A DNA stretch of 64,000 nt, taken from assembly GCA_020052615.1 (NCBI GenBank), contig JAGVOT010000012.1:1-64000 (forward strand). The letters run 5' to 3'. A model generated the notes under the pieces. The model was not told where the DNA came from. It ran no database searches and saw only the letters and a list, made by a program, of their open reading frames with translations. Made by a program: the position numbers and the translations under genes. Positions 1 to 6,920 of the stretch are shown here, in pieces. Source of the DNA: Nitrospirota bacterium (GTDB taxonomy: Bacteria > Nitrospirota > UBA9217). Each line of letters starts with the position of its first letter. The stretch's first letter is position 1.

Positions 1-105
1 GATGTAGTGGAGGGTATGCTCGAAGGTGCCGGGGAGAATTTGTTTGTCGAAGCTGATCGGGATGAATTTGCCTTGGGAATAATCGTAATGCTTGTATCTC
101 GCCAT
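1..105 (-). CDS. IS1182-type transposase, N-terminus only (runs off window edge)
   Basis: Minus-strand translation from ATG at 105: MARYKHYDYSQGKFIPISFDKQILPGTFEHTLHYI, the typical N-terminus of IS1182/DUF772-type transposases. Not in the supplied ORF track because it is truncated. Confidence 0.75.
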   Translation of the reverse strand, partial: MARYKHYDYSQGKFIPISFDKQILPGTFEHTLHYI

Positions 106-198
106 GCGCCTCCCGTGGGTGAGGGGTTTTGGTGCTTCAGAATTGCGTTTCGATGGCTCCAGTATAGCACAAAATGACTTTTCCTACACCTTCAACAC

Positions 199-240
199 GC
201 GGGTGACGCGCCGCCTTTTGGCGCGTCGCTGTCGACCCGC
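199..240. repeat. Nested palindrome (two-tier hairpin)
   Basis: GCGGGT-GACGCGCC-gcctttt-GGCGCGTC-gctgtcg-ACCCGC; both stems are perfect. Confidence 0.7.
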
Positions 241-255
241 AGGTTAATACTGCAG

Positions 256-1323
256 TTACTTCCAACCTTTCTTCTTTTCGAACTCAAAAATGAATTCAAT
301 ATTCTTCTTTTCGATGTCAGAAAGCTCCGATTCTTTAAAATCCGGTCTGGGCTTATACCAGGGCGCAGATTCAAATATCCTTTTCATTTCTGGTGTGGTG
401 AAGATGCGACCATGACGCGCAAAGATTTCATTTCGCAAAGCCTTGGCGTTCAATCTTTCCATGTTTTGATGTTTCAAAGGGATGTCATCACCGAATAACA
501 ATTTGTACCGAATGTCATGGTCTGTATATGCTCGTTTATTACCTTCATATTGTTTGGCTTTGTAGTATTCAATCGTCATCTCAAGAGCCTTGTCCGGGGT
601 TGGTACCTCCTCTACTACAGTTACGTTTATATTTTCCGTTGGTTTCCAGTTAGTAAAATGCCATTCAATTTGGCTATCTTTAATCTTGTACCCACTGGGT
701 TTAATATCCAATCTGTAAGTTAAATAAGTATCCTTCAGGGTTCGAACGACATCTTTGGGCAATTGAATAGAATAATCCGCTTTGCTTATATTTCCGTTCC
801 ATAGGGCGACTGTTCTCATAATATAAAATAATGATTGCTCTGGTAAACGCCGTATATCGGAATCCCAAGCTACAGAATATTCCACCTTGATATTTTTGCC
901 TTCCTTAGCCTTAAGCTCGATATCCCAACAGTATGCTTCAATTGAGGGTGTACTTTTATTATCCTCAAATAATATATTGATGGCCGAACTATCCAGTACA
1001 CATGGACTAACTTGAACAAGCTTATTATTTATCCAAGCTTTGAATTCCTGTGGATCATTTCCTTCGAAACCACCTTCTTCGAATTTAAGCAGGGGGTAAG
1101 CAATTTTAACAATTGACGGCTTATCCGAAATATTTTCATAAGCAATATGTTCCGTAACTTTACTTCCGTCCTTTATGGTTACTTCTACAGAAACGATGCG
1201 AACAGTGTTGTTTTGGACTGGCTTAAATGAGCTTCCCTCTATTCGCTCGATAGTTACGCCACCGGCCAAAGCAGAAGTTATTAGCAGACAATAAATTGAC
1301 GCAAATAATGTAAGTATTTTCAT
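256..1323 (-). CDS. Secreted/exported protein with C-terminal YARHG domain
   Basis: Internal start MKILTLFASIYCLLITSALAGG resembles a signal peptide. C-terminus LRNEIFARHGRIFTTPEMKRIFESAPWYKP matches the YARHG pattern. Confidence 0.7.
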   Translation of the reverse strand: MKILTLFASIYCLLITSALAGGVTIERIEGSSFKPVQNNTVRIVSVEVTIKDGSKVTEHIAYENISDKPSIVKIAYPLLKFEEGGFEGNDPQEFKAWINNKLVQVSPCVLDSSAINILFEDNKSTPSIEAYCWDIELKAKEGKNIKVEYSVAWDSDIRRLPEQSLFYIMRTVALWNGNISKADYSIQLPKDVVRTLKDTYLTYRLDIKPSGYKIKDSQIEWHFTNWKPTENINVTVVEEVPTPDKALEMTIEYYKAKQYEGNKRAYTDHDIRYKLLFGDDIPLKHQNMERLNAKALRNEIFARHGRIFTTPEMKRIFESAPWYKPRPDFKESELSDIEKKNIEFIFEFEKKKGWK

Positions 1324-1356
1324 AGTATGATTGAGGAAATCCTTCCAGCCTGGATT

Positions 1357-1485
1357 AATGGGGCGGTAAGTCGCGGCCCCGTAAGGGCGACGATCTTGAC
1401 TGCCTGGTTCTCCCGGCGCTTTTGCCGGGATGGCAGTCCACGAGTTACCGCCCCATTCTCCCGGCGGCGCGAAGCGCCGGGAGAA
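1357..1485. repeat. Multi-branched palindromic element
   Basis: Outer arms AATGGGGCGGTAA (1357-1369) and TTACCGCCCCATT (1445-1457) enclose a nested hairpin GACTGCC..TCCCGGC gcttttGCCGGGA.GGCAGTC (1398-1438). An 11-bp perfect hairpin TTCTCCCGGCG/CGCCGGGAGAA follows (1456-1485). Confidence 0.75.
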
Positions 1486-1503
1486 CAAGTAATTGACTAT
1501 AAG

Positions 1504-1568
1504 GAAACTATCTACAGGTATATGAAACTATCTACCCGTAGATAACAAGCTGTCATATACAGGTAGAT
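1504..1568. repeat. Interleaved direct and inverted repeats
   Basis: Direct repeat gaaactatctac at 1504 and 1524. Outer inverted pair ATCTACaggTATATGA (1510-1525) / TCATATAcagGTAGAT (1553-1568). Inner perfect palindrome ATCTACCCGTAGAT (1530-1543). Confidence 0.7.
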
Positions 1569-1589
1569 GATTTTTTCTTGTTCGCATGA

Positions 1590-1937
1590 CTAGGAATCAT
1601 CTGCTTGTATATGCTTTTCCAGAGGTGTGCCGACTATTTTACCATACTTCACGAACCAGAGCTTTTTCTCCGGGTTCCACCGTCCGCCTGCGGTCTTGGC
1701 TTGCGACCGCGCCAGCATGTCGAAAGCGTCGATGCGCAGGGGAACGAGCGTATCGGCTGTATACCGCGGCGGGGGAGGGGTCCATTCGGTCTTTTCCACG
1801 ACGAGTTCGACCGTTTTCAACCGCTGCCGCGACTCCCTGTCGTACTTGAAGCGAATGCATAGCAAGGCATCGCCGTACTTTTCCGTGAGCCTTTTGGTCC
1901 CGGGTTGACCCGGTTTCAGGATCAGCCGTGTTCTCAT
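1590..1937 (-). CDS. Conserved hypothetical 115-aa basic protein, possibly mobile-element associated
   Basis: Intact ORF MRTRLILKPGQPGTKRL...GGRWNPEKKLWFVKYGKIVGTPLEKHI; lies next to structured repeats. Confidence 0.55.
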   Translation of the reverse strand: MRTRLILKPGQPGTKRLTEKYGDALLCIRFKYDRESRQRLKTVELVVEKTEWTPPPPRYTADTLVPLRIDAFDMLARSQAKTAGGRWNPEKKLWFVKYGKIVGTPLEKHIQADDS

Positions 1938-2015
1938 TCAGTTACCTGCGACAGTGGGGTCAGCTTATCATTGCAAATGATTTTTCTCAAGACGGAAATT
2001 CACGAACGTCAAAGA

Positions 2016-2054
2016 ACTTTTACCGCGAAGGCGCGAAGGACGCGAGGAGGGCAG
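2016..2054. repeat. Left inverted repeat of the GxxExxY unit
   Basis: ACTTTTACCGCGAAGGCGCGAAGGACGCGAGGAGGGCAG; pairs with 2476-2515. Confidence 0.8.
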
Positions 2055-2081
2055 CTAAAAACCAAAATGTTTTTCCGAACG

Positions 2082-2459
2082 TTACAGGTTGTTCACCATC
2101 CGCTTGATGCCGTCCTTCATGCGCGGGACATTCCAATTGAGGATAAAACCCAGTTTGCACTGCTTCATTTTAAGATAGGTCAGCAATTGAGCTTCATGTA
2201 TAGGCAGAAGCCGCTCCACGGTCTTATGCTCAATAATAATAGTGTTTGCAACGAGCATATCGATGCGATATCCAGCGTCAATGATGATCTCACCATATCT
2301 GATCGGCAGAACTACTTCGCATTCGATGCGCAGACCATCGTTTTTCAGATCATATTCCATGCACTTCTGATATGCAGATTCCAATAGTCCAGGCCCCAAA
2401 GCAGTATGCACTTTGATGGCAGTTGCCACGATCTTGCTTGCGATCTCTTCGATATCCAT
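2082..2459 (-). CDS. GxxExxY protein (PD-(D/E)XK-like superfamily)
   Basis: Motif GPGLLESAY near the N-terminus, conserved ..IDMLV..IIIEHKTVERLLPIHEAQLLTYLKM..LGFILNWNV; 125 aa. Confidence 0.9.
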   Translation of the reverse strand: MDIEEIASKIVATAIKVHTALGPGLLESAYQKCMEYDLKNDGLRIECEVVLPIRYGEIIIDAGYRIDMLVANTIIIEHKTVERLLPIHEAQLLTYLKMKQCKLGFILNWNVPRMKDGIKRMVNNL

Positions 2460-2475
2460 TGTTTTGCCCCTGATC

Positions 2476-2515
2476 CTGCCTTCCTCGCGTCCCTCGCGCC
2501 CTCGCGGTTCAAAGT
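2476..2515. repeat. Right inverted repeat of the GxxExxY unit
   Basis: Reverse complement ACTTTGAACCGCGAGGGCGCGAGGGACGCGAGGAAGGCAG; about 35 of 40 aligned columns identical to 2016-2054 by hand alignment. Confidence 0.8.
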
Positions 2516-2550
2516 TTTTGTTCTTTTCTCTTAAGTTTTGCGGTTCTATT

Positions 2551-3147
2551 CTATTTGTACTTCCTCACCACCGCCGTCACCACGCCTGCTACTTTCAGCT
2601 CGTTCTTGGGCTTGATGGGCTGGTACTTGGGATTGGCGGGGATGAGGGTGATGGTCTCGCCTCGTTTGCGGAGATACTTCATGGTCCACTCGCCGTCCAC
2701 CTGGGCAATGACGATGTCGCCGCTCTTGGGCGTTTGTCCCTTGTCCACGATGACCATGTCCCCAGGCAGGATGCCCGCGCCCGACATGGAATCGCCCGAT
2801 ACTTTCAACAGGAATGTCGCCTCGCGGTTCTGGATGAGGAGTTCGTCCAGGGAGAGGGTGTCGACCAGTTCCTCCTCGGCGGGAGAGGGGAAGCCCGCCT
2901 CGACGGTGCCCAGGACCCGGACGGAACCGGCCATGGCCAGGGGGATCAGCCTGCCTTTCTTGTCCTTTTCGACGATCTTCAGTTTTTCCAGCTTGGCGAT
3001 TAGCTTGAAGACGGCATTCTTGGAGCGCAGGCCGGTCATGTCGCCGATCTCGGAGTAACTCGGCATCCTGCCGCTGTTCTTGTAGAACTTCCTGATCTTG
3101 CCGACGCGCGAACTGATCGTTTCCCGTTTTTTAGTGATCCGTGGCAT
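2551..3147 (-). CDS. lexA: LexA-like SOS/S24-family repressor
   Basis: Start MPRITKKRETISSRVGKIRKFY. HTH region RMPSYSEIGDMTGLRSKNAVFKLI, VEAGFPSP cleavage-like site, SGDSMSGAGILPGDMVIV and catalytic-Lys region WTMKYLRK. Confidence 0.8.
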   Translation of the reverse strand: MPRITKKRETISSRVGKIRKFYKNSGRMPSYSEIGDMTGLRSKNAVFKLIAKLEKLKIVEKDKKGRLIPLAMAGSVRVLGTVEAGFPSPAEEELVDTLSLDELLIQNREATFLLKVSGDSMSGAGILPGDMVIVDKGQTPKSGDIVIAQVDGEWTMKYLRKRGETITLIPANPKYQPIKPKNELKVAGVVTAVVRKYK

Positions 3148-3158
3148 GGAGGCATTAT

Positions 3159-3178
3159 AAGTGAACGAACGTTCACTT
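3159..3178. promoter_or_regulatory. LexA-type operator (GAAC-N4-GTTC) upstream of lexA
   Basis: AAGTGAACGAACGTTCACTT: 8-bp arms AAGTGAAC/GTTCACTT around a 4-nt centre, 11 bp upstream of the lexA start codon. Confidence 0.8.
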
Positions 3179-3235
3179 GTCAAGGATGAAGTGGAACGCC
3201 GGGCAGCTGTTGCCGCAGTAAAAAGGGCAAAACAA

Positions 3236-3264
3236 AAGGGGCCAGTCTTTTCGACTGACCCCTT
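3236..3264 (-). terminator. Rho-independent terminator downstream of tRNA-Gly
   Basis: Minus strand AAGGGGTCAGTC-gaaaa-GACTGGCCCCTTttgtttt; 12-bp stem with one G-T pair and a T-rich tail. Confidence 0.8.
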
Positions 3265-3273
3265 CATTCATTC

Positions 3274-3349
<76 letters not shown>

Positions 3350-3484
3350 GCTCGTTTTGAGCAGGGACAAATATAACAAAACCGGCCGAGTGTTGTCAAC
3401 AGAAAAGTATGCTGCTCAGGTCATAACTGTCGTTCGGACCGAACTTTTTTCTCCCGCTCCTTCACCGGACAGGTCCGCGAAGTG

Positions 3485-3514
3485 TTGACTTCTCCTGTGC
3501 CAATGTGGTATCTA
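3485..3514 (+). promoter_or_regulatory. Predicted sigma70-like promoter of htpX
   Basis: TTGACT-N18-TATCTA upstream of htpX. Confidence 0.4.
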
Positions 3515-3565
3515 TATCCATAGTGAAACACCAGTTATATCTCTTCAGGAGGTAGGAAAAGCAGT

Positions 3566-4420
3566 ATGAATACGCTCAAAACAGTGGTTCTTTTGACCTT
3601 TATGACCGTGCTCCTGGTGTTCGTGGGAGCGGCGATCGGCGGCCGGAACGGCATGATCATCGCCTTCATGATGGCCCTGGTCATGAACTTTGTCTCGTAC
3701 TGGTTCAGCGATAAGATCGTCCTGAAAATGTATAATGCCCAGCCGGTAACCGAGGCCCAGGCGCCCGACCTGTACGCCATGGTGCGCAGGCTCACCCAGA
3801 AGGCGGGTCTTCCCATGCCGAAGGTCTATATCATACCGGAAGAGGCGCTGAACGCCTTCGCAACGGGCAGGAACCCGGAGCATGGTGTTGTAGCTGTCAC
3901 CGAGGGCATCATGCGGGCCCTCGACCGGGAAGAGCTGGAAGGCGTCATTGCTCACGAACTGGCCCACATCAAGCATCGCGACATCCTGACCGGCACCATC
4001 GTGGCGACCATCGCAGGCGCCATCAGCATGCTGGCGCAGATGGCCCACTGGGCCATGCTTTTCGGCGGCGGCAGGAGGGACGACGATGATGGAGGAAGCC
4101 CTGTCGTCGCCCTGGTCATGATGATCGTGGCGCCCATCGCCGCCATGCTGGTCCAGATGGCCATATCGCGCACTCGGGAGTATGAGGCCGACAGGGGAGG
4201 CGCGGCGATTGCAGGAAATCCCTACGGACTTGCGAACGCGCTCCTGAAACTGGAGCGCGGCGCCCAGGTAGTACCGATGCATGACGCGAAGCCCGCGACA
4301 GCCCACATGTTCATCATGAATCCGCTCTCCGGCGGCGGACTGATGAAACTGTTCAGCACCCACCCCCCGATCGCTGAGCGGGTGAAGCGGCTGAAGGAAA
4401 TGCAGCGGGGGATGCGTTAG
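3566..4420 (+). CDS. htpX: Zinc metalloprotease HtpX (M48 family)
   Basis: N-terminal membrane segments, [12 protein letters not shown] zinc motif, [19 protein letters not shown] upstream. Confidence 0.95.
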   Translation: MNTLKTVVLLTFMTVLLVFVGAAIGGRNGMIIAFMMALVMNFVSYWFSDKIVLKMYNAQPVTEAQAPDLYAMVRRLTQKAGLPMPKVYIIPEEALNAFATGRNPEHGVVAVTEGIMRALDREELEGVIAHELAHIKHRDILTGTIVATIAGAISMLAQMAHWAMLFGGGRRDDDDGGSPVVALVMMIVAPIAAMLVQMAISRTREYEADRGGAAIAGNPYGLANALLKLERGAQVVPMHDAKPATAHMFIMNPLSGGGLMKLFSTHPPIAERVKRLKEMQRGMR

Positions 4421-4449
4421 ACCAATGATCAGCAGCCTGTAACATATTG

Positions 4450-4476
4450 AAAAACCGGGATAATACCCGGTTTTTT
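4450..4476 (+). terminator. Rho-independent terminator after htpX
   Basis: AAAAACCGGG-ataata-CCCGGTTTTTT. Confidence 0.85.
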
Positions 4477-4629
4477 ATTATTTGCAATATATAATTGTAA
4501 TTTGGCATGTTCGCAACTTATTACTATATATAATTCATAACTTCAGCACCCTATCCCTGTTTTTTTTTCGTCGGATCGTCAATGAATTGACAGGGTGATA
4601 GAAACGTTTCAATCCCTGCGAATTGGAAT

Positions 4630-4717
4630 CCCCCGGCTCCCGCCGGGGGAGGAATGCGGAATTCGCGGGAGGTCGCGTTCTTAAAGGGAGCAACCGGCTC
4701 CTGCCGGTGGGGGCTCC
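4630..4717. repeat. Pair of CGGC/GCCG hairpins
   Basis: CCCCCGGCtcccGCCGGGGG (4630-4649) and nested GGAGC-aaCCGGCtcctGCCGGtggg-GCTCC (4687-4717). Confidence 0.65.
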
Positions 4718-4749
4718 ACTGAACAAACTCTGATTCCGAAAGGGAGAAT

Positions 4750-5643
4750 ATGTTCAAAAAACTCGCTATTTCAAAACGTTTCAGTCTCATCCTGCTCATC
4801 ATCTTCCTCCTTACCCTTCCGGCGATGACCACCGTAATGTATTATTTCTTCCGGGAGAATGCCATCCGCGAGGTTGCCGACAAGGCGTTGTTGACCATGA
4901 ACTCCATGGAATCGGTCAGAAAATATGTAGGCAAGGAACTGCGGCCGGCGGTATCAAAGGATCAGCAGGGCAAATTTCTTCTCGAAGGCATGTCGGGGTT
5001 CTACATTCTGCGCAAGGTCGCTTATAATCTCCAGGAAGTCCAGCCCTATTATCGCTATAAGCAGGCTTCAGCCAATCCGCTCGCGCAAGAGAACAAGGCC
5101 GATCCCTTCGAAGAAACGCTGCTGATGAAGTTCCAGGAGAATCTCGCAGTCAAGGAGCTCACGGGGATCAAGACCGACGGGCGCGTTCCGCTCTACTACA
5201 TCGCACGACCCGTCGTGGCAGACCGGCCCGAATGCATGAACTGTCACAGTAGTGTTGAAGCCGCGCCGAAGGAACAGGTTGAGCGGTACGGCACGGCCTC
5301 GGGGTATAACTACGCAATGAACAGCGTGGTCGGCTCGAACATCATCTACGTCCCCGCCTCGGTCCCGATCAATATCGCCACGCGGTCCACGATCATGGTG
5401 GCCATCGTTTTCAGCCTCCTGTTCTTTGTGCTGTTCATCGTGATAAACGTGTTGATCAGGAAGAGCATCATCCGTCCCATCGAGAATTTCGTGAAGGTCG
5501 CCGATCAGGTCAGCAAGTCGAAGTTCGACAATAAGTTCGAGGTCGACACCGAGGACGAACTGAAGACGCTCGCAGAGTCGTTCACAAGGCTCAAGACGAG
5601 CATCGTGATGATGATGGACATGATGAAGAAAAAGGACAAGTAG
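4750..5643 (+). CDS. Membrane Tll0287-like (DUF3365) heme-binding sensor with HAMP domain
   Basis: TM segment, periplasmic region with CMNCH heme motif, second TM, HAMP-like RKSIIRPIENFVKVADQVSKSKFDNKFEVDTEDELKTLAESFTRL; ends without an output domain. Confidence 0.8.
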   Translation: MFKKLAISKRFSLILLIIFLLTLPAMTTVMYYFFRENAIREVADKALLTMNSMESVRKYVGKELRPAVSKDQQGKFLLEGMSGFYILRKVAYNLQEVQPYYRYKQASANPLAQENKADPFEETLLMKFQENLAVKELTGIKTDGRVPLYYIARPVVADRPECMNCHSSVEAAPKEQVERYGTASGYNYAMNSVVGSNIIYVPASVPINIATRSTIMVAIVFSLLFFVLFIVINVLIRKSIIRPIENFVKVADQVSKSKFDNKFEVDTEDELKTLAESFTRLKTSIVMMMDMMKKKDK

Positions 5644-5646
5644 ACT

Positions 5647-6207
5647 ATGAGAAAGAACCTGGGCGATGCAATAACCGAGATCAGCGCCGCACGCATGACC
5701 GGGGTCCTGTCGGTCAGCATAAAAAACGACAACAACCAGCTCAAGTTCTTTTTCCGGGAGGGAACGGTCTACCATGTCACCTACAGCAGCTGCCGGAACC
5801 TCGAATGCCTGGTCAGACTGGGGGCCCTCGAAGTTGAACGGGGATTTTTCATCCTTGGCGCCAGGATGGAGGTGTCTCATCCCATCACGATACGAACCGA
5901 GGACATCATTACCAAGATCAAAAGCCTGAACAAGATCATCGTATGGAGTGACAGCGCGGCATCGTCGTCGAACGCGGGAAGCGGTCCCGCGCTGGCCAGC
6001 GGCTCCGACCTTGCCCGCCTGGAAGAGGAGCTTTTGACCATGCTCGGACCGGTCGGCGGCATCGTGCTTGATCGGGCGCTCCAGGAATGCGGCGTCCAAA
6101 AAGGCGGTGCCATGCCGAAACAAACCTTCCACTCCCTGGTCAAAACGATATCCCGGCAGATTCCCGAGGAACATCAGAAAAAAATTCTTGCTCTTTTCGC
6201 GTTCTGA
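5647..6207 (+). CDS. DUF4388-like protein
   Basis: N-terminus GDAITEISAARMTGVLSVSIKNDNNQLKFFFREGTVYHVTY resembles DUF4388; C-terminal LEEELLTMLGPVGGIVLDRALQECG; starts 3 nt after the preceding gene. Confidence 0.6.
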   Translation: MRKNLGDAITEISAARMTGVLSVSIKNDNNQLKFFFREGTVYHVTYSSCRNLECLVRLGALEVERGFFILGARMEVSHPITIRTEDIITKIKSLNKIIVWSDSAASSSNAGSGPALASGSDLARLEEELLTMLGPVGGIVLDRALQECGVQKGGAMPKQTFHSLVKTISRQIPEEHQKKILALFAF

Positions 6208-6281
6208 ACATCGGTCCCATCAACGTCCCCGGTTTTTTCCTCGAATATCTTGTGACTATGGGTGTGCTCCAGCCATAAGTC

Positions 6282-6310
6282 TTGAAATTCCCCATTTCCT
6301 GTGTTAATGT
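6282..6310 (+). promoter_or_regulatory. Predicted sigma70-like promoter upstream of hsp20
   Basis: TTGAAA-N17-TAATGT. Confidence 0.45.
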
Positions 6311-6437
6311 ACACCACGTTCGGACGGGGATGGTGAACACCATCCCCGCTTGCTCTTGAAGGTCCCCGCAGTCTTGCTCAGGGGGGCAGGGGATCTTCGA
6401 TCATGGATTCCCAGTTGCGTCACGAAAGGGGGCAATC

Positions 6438-6845
6438 GTGCGATACCGATACATTTCCTATAAATATTCCCGGAAGGTGAGCCCGGACGCCGCGCTGCAG
6501 AATATCTGGGAGACCTTCGGCACCTGGGCGGTGCCCGTTGCATCGGGGTGGCGTCCTCCTACGGACGTCTATGAGACCCCTGACCGGCTCATCGTCCTGA
6601 TCGAAGTGGCCGGGGTCACCGAGGAAGACATTTCGGTAACGCTCTTCAGCGATCTTCTCGTGGTCGAGGGGATCCGCGAACAGCCGAATTACTTTAAAGC
6701 GGGGATGTCCGCCTGCCACCAGTTGGGAATCAAGTTCGGCGAGTTCCGTACGGAGGTCTATATCCCCGTCACGGTGGACCATGACAATGTCACCGCAGAG
6801 TACAAGAATGGAATGCTCAAGATCATGCTGCGCAAACTTGAATGA
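6438..6845 (+). CDS. Hsp20/alpha-crystallin family small heat shock protein
   Basis: GTG start; PPTDVYETPDRLIVLIEVAGVTEEDISVTLFSDLLVVEGIR...YKNGMLKIMLRK alpha-crystallin core. Confidence 0.9.
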   Translation: MRYRYISYKYSRKVSPDAALQNIWETFGTWAVPVASGWRPPTDVYETPDRLIVLIEVAGVTEEDISVTLFSDLLVVEGIREQPNYFKAGMSACHQLGIKFGEFRTEVYIPVTVDHDNVTAEYKNGMLKIMLRKLE

Positions 6846-6920
6846 TGCTTCCGTGCGAGCGCCATGAAGATGCGTGACGTGTTCAACAGGCTGTTCAGGA
6901 TCTATCAGAGAGGAACGAGG

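Noticed and set aside
5068-6174. 368-aa minus-strand ORF
   Set aside because: Antisense to the heme sensor and DUF4388-like genes; His/Asp/Arg-rich composition typical of a shadow frame.
6281-6299. CTTGAAA..CCCCATTT resembling sigma32 elements upstream of hsp20
   Set aside because: The two boxes are only about 2 nt apart, far shorter than a sigma32 spacer; the sigma70-like reading fits better.
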